Source of the DNA: Legionella steelei
Lineage (GTDB): Bacteria > Pseudomonadota > Gammaproteobacteria > Legionellales > Legionellaceae
DNA length: 64,000 nt
Reading direction: 5' to 3'
NCBI RefSeq assembly: GCF_001468005.1
Contig: NZ_LNYY01000021.1
Location: forward strand, 558,637 to 622,636
Numbering within the stretch: position 1 is the stretch's first letter; every line of letters starts with the position of its first letter. Position numbers and translations under genes: made by a program. The notes beneath the pieces were generated by a model that saw nothing but the letters and a program-made list of their open reading frames with translations, made no database searches and was not told where the DNA came from. Below, in pieces: positions 44,688-54,171 of this stretch.

Positions 44688-46376
44688 ATGCCTAAAAAAA
44701 TTTCTGAAACCGAATTTGCAGTCTTTAGTGCTGCATTATCGTTATTGGAGCATCTTGATAATCAAGACTCAGAGCATTTTCATTCTGCACAAAAGAAATT
44801 AGTACAATTGTGTTGTCCAGGAAAACTGGAAGGCAATGAACAAGAAGCGAATAATAAGGTCAATCAATTGATTGAAAAGTTTCGTCGAAAAAGCTCAAAA
44901 CGTTATGGCGAAGAAGGTTTTGACTTGCGTGTAATATCTGAATCATTGAGAGGTGAGACAGCGCGACGGAGCTACTTATTACATAGCCGAAAATTTACGT
45001 ACTTGAATCAGCGCCAATTAATTAATATCGTTACCAAAGTGATTAATCATTTTCAATTAGAAGAGCTTGCTGCACTTTTTCGAGAAAAATATTTTTCTGA
45101 AGTTGATTGCATTGCGGTGACGCAGTTTCTTGATCCTGAATACAAAAAGGGCGAACCCCATTTTCCTGCAACACGTTATCCCTCTTTATTAACTACAATG
45201 CACGATATAAAAATAGAGCAGGATAGTCCTCAGCCAAGCGAAAAATTGTTTCATACGAAAAAGGGATTTCGTTTAGTGCCAAAAAACAAAATGAATCCAA
45301 GATTACCTTTACTTCTTTCCGAAATAAGCGAAGAAACGCCGGCAGAGCTGAAGTATCACATTGGGGAAGAGGAGCGATTAATTACCGAAGGCGAAATCAT
45401 TGGAACAGAACTAACACTGAAAAAGAATAAAAGTAAACACGCAAGCCTAGTACCAGGACCTTTATATTTAAGCTCATTTCCTGTAGTTAGCTCCATTAAT
45501 AAAAATGCTGATAAGACAGAGACGGTCGACGATTTAGTCTTTAAAGGTGTTTGCTCTGTTCTTACTATTGAGGCAAGCAATGTGCCACAAAGAATTTATA
45601 ATGAAGAAAAAAAAGCGCTTCCTAGTGATTGGATTCAGCGTGGCGTGAGTGTTGCTCTGATTCAATGTCCTGATTTACACGCTATGAGAACATTTCATAC
45701 ATTATTAGCGGCACAATATTTATTTAGTGAAGTGTTAGGCTGTCTACCAGGACGCAAAAATTCCGAATGTAAGAATCTAATCGATAAATTGATGGGTAAA
45801 AAATTTGAAAAAACGGATGTTACCCTTGCGATAAATGAAAAATCGAAGCTTAAAGTAGTATACGATAACGTTATTTCCTTTTTTGCTTCTAGCAAAGAAC
45901 ATGATGAGGCAAAATATTGCCGCAGTTTTATCAGTCAATGTCAATCTGATAAGCAAACAGATAGTTCAGGCAGTGCATCGGAACAGAATCAAGGTCGGGT
46001 ACTCGTCCATTGCAAAGCAGGAATGAGTCGAAGTGCTACGGCATTACTTTCAATGTATATTGTTTTTATTGACGTTATTTTACGTTGGTATGCTAAAGAT
46101 TTTATTCAATCGGAGCAGGATGAAACATTTTTTGGGGCGATCATTAAAGCCATATATCATCCTAGTAAAGACCCCATAGAGGATGTAAACAATATTGCGC
46201 ATATTTTTTCTAAAAATTATAGACACATTACTCCTCTTAATGAGCAAATTTTGGTATTAGCACAGCTCATTGAATATAAGCGTCAAATGCTAAAAACTTC
46301 AGACTTTCACTATGATGGTGTGCTATTAAAAGATGAAGCACAGGAAACAAGAATTTTGTCACCTGTTCTTAGTTGA
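44688..46376 (+). CDS. Dual-specificity/tyrosine-phosphatase-like protein
   Basis: 562 residues. The CX5R phosphatase loop is intact: VHCKAGMSRSAT with C442 and R448, in a domain (about 245-530) that opens with SLVPGPLYLSSFPVV, as dual-specificity phosphatases do. The catalytic domain is larger than usual because of an insert (about 345-430) rich in Lys and Ser. The N-terminal 240 residues are helical and unassigned. AAGGAG lies 7 bases before the ATG. It probably removes phosphate from protein Ser/Thr/Tyr or from phosphoinositides; as a eukaryotic-like enzyme in Legionella it is a likely effector. Confidence 0.82.
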   Translation: MPKKISETEFAVFSAALSLLEHLDNQDSEHFHSAQKKLVQLCCPGKLEGNEQEANNKVNQLIEKFRRKSSKRYGEEGFDLRVISESLRGETARRSYLLHSRKFTYLNQRQLINIVTKVINHFQLEELAALFREKYFSEVDCIAVTQFLDPEYKKGEPHFPATRYPSLLTTMHDIKIEQDSPQPSEKLFHTKKGFRLVPKNKMNPRLPLLLSEISEETPAELKYHIGEEERLITEGEIIGTELTLKKNKSKHASLVPGPLYLSSFPVVSSINKNADKTETVDDLVFKGVCSVLTIEASNVPQRIYNEEKKALPSDWIQRGVSVALIQCPDLHAMRTFHTLLAAQYLFSEVLGCLPGRKNSECKNLIDKLMGKKFEKTDVTLAINEKSKLKVVYDNVISFFASSKEHDEAKYCRSFISQCQSDKQTDSSGSASEQNQGRVLVHCKAGMSRSATALLSMYIVFIDVILRWYAKDFIQSEQDETFFGAIIKAIYHPSKDPIEDVNNIAHIFSKNYRHITPLNEQILVLAQLIEYKRQMLKTSDFHYDGVLLKDEAQETRILSPVLS

Positions 46377-46377
46377 T

Positions 46378-46423
46378 CAGATAATTTATAGGTCGAGCTA
46401 AAGCCCGATCTATAAATTATCTG
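46378..46423. terminator. Bidirectional terminator
   Basis: CAGATAATTTATAG pairs perfectly with CTATAAATTATCTG around a GC-rich inner stem (GGTCG..CCCGA). It lies 1 base after the phosphatase stop and overlaps the stop of the convergent small gene. Confidence 0.75.
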
Positions 46424-46617
46424 TCTTCTCTTAAAAACGCACTTAAACTTTTTTTATGTTCTTTTTCCAGTAAGATTTTAAGCGTTTCGTCTGAGCCATA
46501 ATTTGGAGCGAAGTTCTTGCCATATAGATTGCGCAATGTTTTGATTTTTGTATCACTACGCTTTTTTCTGATGACTCCGCTCTTATCTCGACTTCGATTA
46601 TCTAATCCTTTGTCCAT
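46417..46617 (-). CDS. Small conserved basic protein of unknown function
   Basis: 66 residues, very basic at the N terminus. It matches a widespread small family whose members read RSRDxDGxIxRKxxxTxxxTLRxxYGxxFAxGxRSDxxLxxLL; here the forms are RSRDKSGVIRKKRSDT, TLRNLYGKNFAPNYGSD and ETLKILLEKE. The function of the family is unknown to me. Its length, conserved core and terminator make it a real gene. Confidence 0.75.
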   Translation of the reverse strand: MDKGLDNRSRDKSGVIRKKRSDTKIKTLRNLYGKNFAPNYGSDETLKILLEKEHKKSLSAFLREDR

Positions 46618-46947
46618 GATTTTTTGCCCATTTTTAAATAAAAATAGTTCTTTATATTATAGTACTTTGAATTGTACTTGATTAATTAATGATCAATTCT
46701 GTTTGCAAGTCTTTAGTTGCTTCAAAAATAAACTTAGAAAAATTCCTCACCCAAAAGGGATAGGGGGGGATCGAGTTGGTAGGTCGGGCCTTCAGGGAGG
46801 GGGCTTGGTGCGACAATTTCTTAAGTGTTAACTTAAAAGCAAATGTTTATGGAAATAAAAGATAGGTATTATGCTAGTCTTTACAATAATCAATAGAAAA
46901 AAATGAGTGAGCTATTACTCAAAATAGGTTTGTAGGAGGTAAGCATT
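46618..46947. other. Intergenic region
   Basis: 330 bases. A GC-richer patch with TAGGTCGGGCC around 46780-46795 is a partial dispersed repeat. The right end holds the GNAT leader with a strong TAGGAGG ribosome site. No gene seen. Confidence 0.5.
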
Positions 46948-47520
46948 ATGGAATATAAAAGGTCAAATTTAGGTGATTTCGAGCAAGTAATTGCTCTGCA
47001 AAATAAAAATTTAGTTACTGCTTTAACCCCCTCAGAAAAAGCGGATGGCTTTCTTTCTGAAGGTTTATCCATCGAACAATTCAAATCGATGGATAAAGAT
47101 ATTTGTGTCTTTATTTGTAAAGATGAACAGGGCGTTTGTGGATATATTTGTGTCGGTTCCGTTGAATACAATAAAAATATACCCTTAGTCTCAGCCATGC
47201 TGGATTGTTTCCCAGATATTTCTTATCGAGGCAAGCAATTATCTAGGTATAATATTGCAATTTCTGGTCCAGTTTGTATTGATAGGAACCATAGAGGACA
47301 AGGATTATTTTTTAAACTTTATGAAAAACTCTCTGCGTTTTTATTGAATGAACGTCCAGAGTTAGATTTATATGTGGTCTTGGTTTCTACTCAAAATGAA
47401 CGCTCTATAAATGCCCATAAAAAAGTTGGTATGGAAATTGTCGGAACATTTTCTTTTAATAATAATGATTTTTTAATCATGGTAGTTCCCATCAATAAAC
47501 GTAAAGATGATAATTTATAA
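46948..47520 (+). CDS. GNAT-family N-acetyltransferase
   Basis: 190 residues. The acetyl-CoA motif is CIDRNHRGQGLFFKLYEKL (about 110-128), an R/Q-x-x-G-x-G/A version typical of GNAT, and the fold opens with KRSNLGDFEQVIALQNKN. TAGGAGGTAAGCATT gives a very strong ribosome site before the ATG. The substrate is not predictable; relatives acetylate amines, peptides or antibiotics. It is a single gene between convergent neighbours. Confidence 0.85.
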   Translation: MEYKRSNLGDFEQVIALQNKNLVTALTPSEKADGFLSEGLSIEQFKSMDKDICVFICKDEQGVCGYICVGSVEYNKNIPLVSAMLDCFPDISYRGKQLSRYNIAISGPVCIDRNHRGQGLFFKLYEKLSAFLLNERPELDLYVVLVSTQNERSINAHKKVGMEIVGTFSFNNNDFLIMVVPINKRKDDNL

Positions 47521-47521
47521 T

Positions 47522-47544
47522 GTAGGTCGGGCCTTGGCCCGATG
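47522..47544. repeat. Short palindrome GTAGGTCGGGCCTTGGCCCG
   Basis: TCGGGCC/GGCCCGA hairpin of the small family that also occurs at 50447-50462, 53909-53926 and 54559-54586. Confidence 0.6.
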
Positions 47545-47584
47545 TCGATTGGCTATTCCTAAAATAATATTTTATCGCCAAGGC

Positions 47585-48181
47585 TTAATAATTAATCTGG
47601 CCGAAACATAAATAACCCGCTGTTAGCATCAATAACAGTCCCATAATGAAATTAAACTGTCGTAGACGCGCGTGATCTTTTAATAAATAAGATACCTTAT
47701 CACCCAAAACTGCCCAAATACCCAGCGAAAGATAACATACGATAAAATAAATAAGGGTAAACGTTAAAAACGGATCATGATTGTTTGCACTGGAAAAAAT
47801 TGAGGCTCCAGATACGCAGGCAATCCATGCTTTAGGATTTATCCATTGTAGTAAAAAACCTTCATAAAATTTAGGGGTATCCTTTTTAGTTACTTCCAAC
47901 TCTGGTTTAGAAAAAGCTATTTTATATCCCATATAAATAATATATGACGAGCCTGCAATTGCTAAATAGGTTAGAAAAAATGGGTATGCATTAATAAATT
48001 GCGCGAATCCAAAGCCAATGAATATCAATAAGAAGGTAAACCCTATAGTCGCTCCTGATACATAAGGAATCGTTCTCTTGACTCCATAATTAATGCCAGA
48101 GGAAAGTATAATCATATTCACAGGTCCTGGTGTAATGGACATGACCAAAGAAAATGAAAACATTGCTAATAAAAGTGTCAT
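47585..48181 (-). CDS. LysE-family amino-acid exporter
   Basis: 198 residues with six hydrophobic segments and the LysE/RhtB opening, ITPGPVNMIILSSGINYG. A conserved family core is found at about 110-135 (GFLLQWINPKAWIACVSG). GAGGAGA lies 6 bases before the ATG. It exports an amino acid or related metabolite. It is transcribed divergently from the LysR regulator at 48320, 138 bases away, the usual arrangement for LysE with its activator. Confidence 0.93.
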   Translation of the reverse strand: MTLLLAMFSFSLVMSITPGPVNMIILSSGINYGVKRTIPYVSGATIGFTFLLIFIGFGFAQFINAYPFFLTYLAIAGSSYIIYMGYKIAFSKPELEVTKKDTPKFYEGFLLQWINPKAWIACVSGASIFSSANNHDPFLTFTLIYFIVCYLSLGIWAVLGDKVSYLLKDHARLRQFNFIMGLLLMLTAGYLCFGQINY

Positions 48182-48319
48182 CGTTATTCTCCTCTGAGAA
48201 AATTATCCTAATAATTCTATGTTGCCAGTCAATTTTATTACTTGTTTAATAGCTTACCATCTGTGTGATGATTTTATTAGATGATATAATTGGAATTTAC
48301 TGTTTGATTTGATGGTACA

Positions 48320-49213
48320 ATGATTGATGAATTAAGAGCCTTGGCAATCTTCGCAAAAGTGGTTGAGGCGGGCTCATTTCGTTCCGCAGCGAAGACGTTA
48401 AAACTTTCACCTTCGGTTGTTAGTCACCATGTGGCACAGCTGGAGGAGCGACTGGGAGTGGCTTTGCTTTATCGTTCCACACGACGACTTTCTCTTACTT
48501 ATGAAGGTGAAAAATTATTTATAAGTGCGAAAGCAATGTTATCGGCAGCAGAAAAAGGGCTTAATGGTATTGCATATCACGCTCCTGAACCAACTGGCAA
48601 ATTAAATCTGACCCTCCCTGCAATGCTCACAAAAAGTCCGCTTGTTGATGATATTGCTGCATTTGCCAAGGCTTTTCCAAAAGTAGCGCTTTCAATCAGT
48701 TTTAGCGACATACAACTGGATTTAATTCGAGAAAGCATCGATTTGGCGATTCGAATCGGTAATTTGCAAGACAGCACTTTAAAATCTAAACGGCTTTTTA
48801 CGATGAAACGTAAAATTGTTATTGCTCCATCGGTAATGAATCGTCATAAGTCTCCACGCAAGCTTAAGGACTTACTCAAATGGGATTGGATTGGGCTCAA
48901 AATGCGTCCCAATACTAAGACGTTAATCAATCAAAAAGGACAAACTTATATAATTGATTTCGAGCCAAGAATTATCGTCGATAGCATGGATGCTGCTTGT
49001 CAATTGGCAATTGCTGGGCTAGGACTAGTGACCCCTCCTGTGTTTTTTGTGGCAGAGGATATCAATCAGGGGCGTCTTGTTGAACCTCTACCTGAATGGC
49101 AAGCAGAATCTCTTCCTATTTATGCTGTATGGCCACCTAATGCATCTAAAGAATCTCTGACGTATCGATTAATCACATTCCTAGAGATGAGAAAAAAGGC
49201 ATACTTTGAATGA
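48320..49213 (+). CDS. LysR-family transcriptional regulator
   Basis: 297 residues. An N-terminal winged helix (LAIFAKVVEAGSFRSAAKTL followed by KLSPSVVSHHVAQLEERLG) precedes a substrate-binding domain of normal size. It is closest to the group with short GG-free linkers (PEPTGKLNLTLPAML). It likely regulates the divergent lysE-type gene with an amino acid as coinducer. No clear T-N11-A box was picked out in the 138-base gap. Confidence 0.92.
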   Translation: MIDELRALAIFAKVVEAGSFRSAAKTLKLSPSVVSHHVAQLEERLGVALLYRSTRRLSLTYEGEKLFISAKAMLSAAEKGLNGIAYHAPEPTGKLNLTLPAMLTKSPLVDDIAAFAKAFPKVALSISFSDIQLDLIRESIDLAIRIGNLQDSTLKSKRLFTMKRKIVIAPSVMNRHKSPRKLKDLLKWDWIGLKMRPNTKTLINQKGQTYIIDFEPRIIVDSMDAACQLAIAGLGLVTPPVFFVAEDINQGRLVEPLPEWQAESLPIYAVWPPNASKESLTYRLITFLEMRKKAYFE

Positions 49214-49454
49214 GCTTGATGCGATTAAAATGATGGCAATGACATCAATATTGTCCTACGTAGATCACATGTTGGGCCTTGGCCGCTCTCTTCCTAACCC
49301 TCTCCCCTTAGGGGTGAGGAGAACAAAAAAGTGAGAATATCTGCCCATTCATTCTCGTAAAAAAATAGTAAAACTTTTCACCATGTAGGCAGGAAAATTA
49401 AATTTTCACATATAATTGTTCCATTATTTATAAATTTTAAATTGGTTATTTCTC

Positions 49455-50384
49455 ATGAAAAAAGACAATCATCAGCCAGATTCTGAACCAACAGGTGAAC
49501 CGATAACCTCTTCTATGAGATTGGTTTTACAACAATTAAATAAAGAAGCAGAAAAAAAAGAAGCTGCTGCTGAATCAGCAAAAATACGTTGTCGAATTTG
49601 TTTTAAAGAAACTGCTCCAACTCCTCGTTGTTTTGGACATGGAGGTGGTGGCGGTGGCGGTGACGGAAGTGGTTCTGATAACTCATCAGAGGACAACGCT
49701 GGCCATGGCGATGATAAATCTCTGATTAAGACAGATCATTTAGTCGATGATTCTGAAGAGTTGATAGGGGAGTTCAGTTTCATGGAAGATAGTGAAGAAC
49801 TCATGGAAGATGGTGAAGAGCTTGACCCAGAGTCTCAGTCTGAGGAAAGAAGCTTTGATCCAGACGTAATTGCTGAGCTAGTTGCTGAAGAACTATTGGT
49901 TATTAATAATGACCGCAAATCCATGACTCTGACGATTGATTTACAGTGTGAGCCTGATTCATTATCCGAAAAACAAAGAGAAGAGTTAGAAAAATTCATG
50001 CAGGCTATTCTCCAAGAGTTCAATGCGCTTAAAGAAAAGCATCATTTATCCGATGATTGCCTCAGCATGACTCGAGATGAAAAAGGCAATATAGTGTCAC
50101 TTCGCGTTAGCCTACCCACATTAAAGCTATATGATGAATTTATCCAGAGGTTAGCAAATAATTTACAGCCCACACCAACTCCGAAATTACAAACAGAGGA
50201 TAAGGACACTAAAAATTTAGCCCCAACCCCTTTGTCAATGAAGCCAAAGCCGACTGCCAAAAACAAGCCTATTGAGCAAGATGTAACTACTCAAGACGAA
50301 GAACTTTCTAAGGAAACTGCAGCTGAAGATGAGCAAGGAATCTTTAAGCTATCTCCTTTTTCAATCAAAATGGACCCGTGGTAA
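49455..50384 (+). CDS. Acidic, glycine-rich unknown protein (effector-like)
   Basis: 309 residues, no signal peptide or membrane helix. A Cys cluster CRICFKETAPTPRC (about 45-58) could bind zinc; a Gly7 run with Asp/Ser follows (about 62-78), then a strongly acidic stretch to about 140. Residues 155-235 form a compact charged domain (QREELEKFMQAILQEFNALK and so on). The tail is Pro/Thr/Lys-rich. The composition and lack of homologues fit a secreted protein, but this is unproven. The gene is alone, and its ribosome site is weak. Confidence 0.65.
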   Translation: MKKDNHQPDSEPTGEPITSSMRLVLQQLNKEAEKKEAAAESAKIRCRICFKETAPTPRCFGHGGGGGGGDGSGSDNSSEDNAGHGDDKSLIKTDHLVDDSEELIGEFSFMEDSEELMEDGEELDPESQSEERSFDPDVIAELVAEELLVINNDRKSMTLTIDLQCEPDSLSEKQREELEKFMQAILQEFNALKEKHHLSDDCLSMTRDEKGNIVSLRVSLPTLKLYDEFIQRLANNLQPTPTPKLQTEDKDTKNLAPTPLSMKPKPTAKNKPIEQDVTTQDEELSKETAAEDEQGIFKLSPFSIKMDPW

Positions 50385-50540
50385 GAATGGATGTAAATAA
50401 GTCATGTAACTCTTTTATTCATACACATTAAAAACACCCTTATAGGTCGGGCTTTGGCCCGAAAATTCCCTCGAGAAGCTAACTTAAAAATGTACCCTGT
50501 ACCATTCATTTTTTTGATTTAACGCCTCTCTTTAATCAAA

Positions 50541-51422
50541 TTACTTACTATTTGAAGCATAAAAATCAAGAAAAGCGCTTATCTTTGGTAATTCACAACC
50601 ATAGGGCTGGTAAAAGGTAAAAATTTCATATCGCTTAAATTTTATTTCTGGAAGAACGTGTATTAGTGTTTCGTCCTTAAGTGCCTGTTCAACCAATCTA
50701 TCACCAGTTAAAAAGAGACCTATTCCATTTTTACATGCTTGATTTAGGGCATTAAAATCATTCATAAAAAGTATTGGTTTGGGACATGGTAGAAATGTTC
50801 CATTTTCTAGTGGTAGTTCTGTAGCCGGTTTTCTTAGACTATGAGAAATAAAAGGAAATGACATGAGATCGGATGCTTGAGTAGGCATGCCGTATTGATT
50901 CATTAAGCTTGGTGCCCCACAAAGAATATTGGCCACAGAGGGCATCTTTCTATATTTTAATTGATCGGTAAAAGGTGGAACTTCAGGAAAGCCGACCATT
51001 ACATCGATGTCTTTACGTGCCAAATCGTTATCATGTTCTGAGAATAAAAACTCACATTCAATCAATGGATATTGAGCAACAAAGTCAACAAGTCTATTTA
51101 AAATAAGTTCTCGAGCAAGAATGTTTGAAACCAAAATAGTGATTTGACCTTGAGGATGAATTTGTCTTGATTCAATAAATTGCTCGATTTGTTGTGTCTC
51201 ATGGAATAAGTTTCGGCATTTTTCGAGCAACATGAAACCAAAAGCAGTCAGCTGAACTTTGCGTGTATCCCGAATAAAGAGTTGTTCACCAAATTGTTGT
51301 TCCAGATTTTTAATTTGTTTGCTTACTGCAGTTGCAGTAACACTCAATTCTTCTGCCGCACGATTGTAATTGAGAAGTTCAGCAACTTTTATAAAACATC
51401 TTAATTGAGAAAAATTCAACAT
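50541..51422 (-). CDS. LysR-family transcriptional regulator
   Basis: 293 residues. The winged helix reads NFSQLRCFIKVAELLNYNRA then AEELSVTATAVSKQIKNLE, followed by a standard effector-binding domain. It is divergent from the small VOC-like gene at 51555. Two TTGAT...ATCA palindromes 21 bases apart lie in the shared gap and are probable binding sites. Confidence 0.92.
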   Translation of the reverse strand: MLNFSQLRCFIKVAELLNYNRAAEELSVTATAVSKQIKNLEQQFGEQLFIRDTRKVQLTAFGFMLLEKCRNLFHETQQIEQFIESRQIHPQGQITILVSNILARELILNRLVDFVAQYPLIECEFLFSEHDNDLARKDIDVMVGFPEVPPFTDQLKYRKMPSVANILCGAPSLMNQYGMPTQASDLMSFPFISHSLRKPATELPLENGTFLPCPKPILFMNDFNALNQACKNGIGLFLTGDRLVEQALKDETLIHVLPEIKFKRYEIFTFYQPYGCELPKISAFLDFYASNSK

Positions 51423-51468
51423 AATAAAGTTATATTCATCAGATATTCCATTAATTATAAACTAAAAG

Positions 51469-51502
51469 TTGATAATCAAGGAAATAATGTTGATTAATAT
51501 CA
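51469..51502. promoter_or_regulatory. Candidate LysR operator
   Basis: TTGATAATCAA (51469-51479, perfect palindrome) and TTGATTAATATCA (51490-51502) start 21 bases apart, two helical turns, in the gap between the divergent genes. Confidence 0.5.
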
Positions 51503-51554
51503 GAGCAACCAGTAGGTACAATGTAAATAAATAAAAACATTTTTAAGGTCTATT

Positions 51555-51932
51555 ATGAACTATCAATATCATCATGTTGGCATCCCGATAACAGAACCTC
51601 GCCCGGGCGAGCGTTATAGTCCTGTTATGGATATGTATACTTCAGAAGGGGAGCTACCTGGACGCATTCAATATCATCGATTTGGTCCTAATTGTCCGCT
51701 ACATCCGCTGATTCAAACTCAACCGCATGTAGCCTATAAAGTGACCTGTATTGATGAAGCCATACAAGGAAAACATGTTCTTCTCGAACCTTATTTTCCT
51801 TTAAAAAACTTTAGAGTTGCTATCATTGAGGAATACGGTGCTGTAATCGAGTTTATAGAAACGAGTTTATCTGAAGATGAAATATGGAATGAATCAAAAC
51901 ATCAAGACTCAATGCTATATCCTCAAAGATAA
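51555..51932 (+). CDS. Small VOC/glyoxalase-fold-like protein
   Basis: 125 residues. The start, YQYHHVGIPITEPRPGERY, and the internal metal-site-like HVAYKVTCIDEAIQGK fit one half of the vicinal-oxygen-chelate fold. VLLEPYFPLKNFRVAIIEEYGAVIEFIE ends it as such domains do. Function unknown; possibly a binding protein or enzyme acting with the divergent LysR regulator. Confidence 0.7.
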   Translation: MNYQYHHVGIPITEPRPGERYSPVMDMYTSEGELPGRIQYHRFGPNCPLHPLIQTQPHVAYKVTCIDEAIQGKHVLLEPYFPLKNFRVAIIEEYGAVIEFIETSLSEDEIWNESKHQDSMLYPQR

Positions 51933-51970
51933 CTCTCTTCTCACAAGAGCTATGTTGAAAAAAATCGTAT

Positions 51971-52054
51971 GTCATTCCCGCGCGGGCGAGAATCTATTCA
52001 CAAACTTATCATTGTTCCTAATTTATAGATGGATTCCGCCTGCGCGGGAATGAC
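51971..52054. repeat. Dispersed inverted repeat GTCATTCCCGCGCGGGCG
   Basis: Arms at 51971-51995 and 52030-52054 are inverted copies with few mismatches. The repeat lies between convergent genes. A related half is at about 60462-60483. Confidence 0.8.
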
Positions 52055-52093
52055 ATGAATATATAAATGTATTCTTACTAGTTTAATGTAAAG

Positions 52094-53794
52094 CTAAGGG
52101 ATAAAGCCTCCGTTACCTGCTTGGGTATGCTGTAGGCTAGAAGGATTTGGGTTTGTTTCACTAGTTTGCTGTTCGAAAAAACCATTTTCTCTGCGTTGTT
52201 CTATGGATGTTAACATTAAACTGTCTTGTTCTTTACTTGCTTGAGCATGCTGTGGGCTAAAAGGGGCTGTTTTCCCAATTTTTTGCTCGAAAAAACCACT
52301 TTCTTTGCCTTGTTTTATTGAGGTTAAAGTTAAGCTTTCTTGCTTTTTTTGTTCCAGTAACAGATGCACCACTTGTTCGAGGCGCGCAACCATTTTATGT
52401 ATATCAGTAAATTGAGTATATCCATAATGTGCAGTAACACGAATATTATTAGGAGGACGGACGTCTATTTCAAACGCTCCTAATTCATTTGCTGTTTTTA
52501 GTAAAGTTTCTATTTGTCTGACATCACTAATACCCTTAACGCGAAAAACCAACATAGCTCCGCATTTTTTAGGGGCGTCAGGGGTAATCCATTCAATTTT
52601 ATCGCCTAAATGTTGTTGGATTAGAGCATGCATATAGCGAGTAAGACATTCTGATTTGGCATTTAATTTATCCCAGCCTATCTGACTCATTGTTTTGATA
52701 TAAGTTTTTACTGGTGCAAGCGCAACAGGGGAGGGGTTGCTGCATCTAAAAGCCCATGCTCCTTTTTGCATCATAATCTCAGAAGCGTACCCATCAATTA
52801 AGTCAAAAACTTTGTCAGAAGCAGCTGCTTTCCATCCTTGAATGGGTGGATATTTTTCCAAATCTGTATTTTTGTTAACATAAATACCAAAGCCGCTGCC
52901 TGCAGAACCACAAATGTGTTTATAGCCACAACCCACCGCGTAGGTGACGGGTAATTCACATAGATTTAAAGTTCTATTTCCTACGGTATGCGCTAAATCC
53001 AAGCCAACAATAATATGATGTTGCTCTATCGTATCCTTTAATTCAGTTAAGATTCGCGTGATGTCAAGACGTTGTCCGGTACTAAATACAATGTCAGATA
53101 AGTGCAGGATTTGCATTTGCGCGGCATGCTCTTTGACAAAATGAATAATGACCTCTTCACTATAGAGTCCTTTTTCATCAGGTAGGATCTTTAGGGCAAG
53201 GGAGGAGGGGCTAGGAGCTGGCATCGACGCACTGAAAACACCAAAACCCTTGGCTGTTTGTATCCCTCTTTTTAATACAGATTCTATGACTGCTTGATCG
53301 GAAAAAAACTCTTTTCCTAAATGACAAAAACCAGTTTTTCCTGATTGCCAATCCATGAGTGTTGGTCGATAAAAGGTATCCACCAAACGACCTAAATTTG
53401 AAGATAAGCCTTCTTGAGTATAGAGAAATTCACAAGGATCAGAAAAGCCTAGCATTGCTTGCATGGCTTTGATGGCTTCTTCTTCAATATCACAATCAAA
53501 CCAATTACCGCCATGTTCACGAGTTTCGGGGAAATGTCCTTCATGTAACTGTGATGCTTGTAACTCATTAATTCGCTCTATTTCTTTCACAGCAGGTTTG
53601 AATACAGGTCCTAAGGAATGGCCGGCAAAAGGAGTCAAACCCTTAAGTTCAAATAGCTCATGTAAGTCTTTTAACGGATCAATAGAATCTAAAAAGGCGG
53701 CATATTCTTGGGAAAAACCATCAGATTTTTCTGAAATTAAGTGGATAAATTCATCTGGATTAGATGTCATTGCGTCAATCAGTTCTTTCATCGT
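52094..53794 (-). CDS. Kynureninase-like PLP enzyme with C-terminal repeat tail
   Basis: 566 residues from the ATG at 53794, which has AGAGGGAA just upstream; a TTG at 53902 is less likely. The kynureninase region (about 40-470) has LDSIDPLKDLHELFELKG, the PLP-binding GLDLAHTVGN and the Schiff-base lysine K292 in VGCGYKHICG. Kynureninase splits kynurenine to anthranilate and alanine in tryptophan breakdown. It is about 140 residues longer than normal. The extra tail holds two copies of a 38-residue unit (DSLMLTSIEQRRENGFFEQQ, ESLTLTSIKQGKESGFFEQK). No other tryptophan-degradation gene is nearby. Confidence 0.85.
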   Translation of the reverse strand, partial: TMKELIDAMTSNPDEFIHLISEKSDGFSQEYAAFLDSIDPLKDLHELFELKGLTPFAGHSLGPVFKPAVKEIERINELQASQLHEGHFPETREHGGNWFDCDIEEEAIKAMQAMLGFSDPCEFLYTQEGLSSNLGRLVDTFYRPTLMDWQSGKTGFCHLGKEFFSDQAVIESVLKRGIQTAKGFGVFSASMPAPSPSSLALKILPDEKGLYSEEVIIHFVKEHAAQMQILHLSDIVFSTGQRLDITRILTELKDTIEQHHIIVGLDLAHTVGNRTLNLCELPVTYAVGCGYKHICGSAGSGFGIYVNKNTDLEKYPPIQGWKAAASDKVFDLIDGYASEIMMQKGAWAFRCSNPSPVALAPVKTYIKTMSQIGWDKLNAKSECLTRYMHALIQQHLGDKIEWITPDAPKKCGAMLVFRVKGISDVRQIETLLKTANELGAFEIDVRPPNNIRVTAHYGYTQFTDIHKMVARLEQVVHLLLEQKKQESLTLTSIKQGKESGFFEQKIGKTAPFSPQHAQASKEQDSLMLTSIEQRRENGFFEQQTSETNPNPSSLQHTQAGNGGFIP

Positions 53795-54171
53795 TCCCTC
53801 TAAAGTCAATACGGTTAGGCGGCTATAGTAAGCCTTTCTCTGAGATGATTCTATGGCTGTTATTAAAGAATTTTTTGGGAAAAAAATCCGCATTTTATTC
53901 AAATAATTGTCGGGCCTAGACCCGACCTACCAATGCCATTAAATTCCCTTTTTTGGGGAGAGGGGATTATTTGTGTTGTTTGAGTCAGGCATAGGTCTTG
54001 TAAGTAATTAAATTGTCAGTAATCTCAAATAGTTTACAAAAAGGTAGAATAATTGTATTTTCCGTTGGGATTCTTACGATACTTAAATTGAATCGAATTG
54101 TCCTATACGTTTCATGGAAAAGTTGACCGCAGAGCGTATCCTTTTATTTTACATTTCAAGAGGTTTTTAAT
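53795..54171. other. Intergenic region with a short palindrome
   Basis: 377 bases. GTCGGGCCTAGACCCGAC (53909-53926) is a perfect short palindrome. The right end has a strong ribosome site (CAAGAGG) for the gene at 54172. No other gene seen. Confidence 0.55.
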
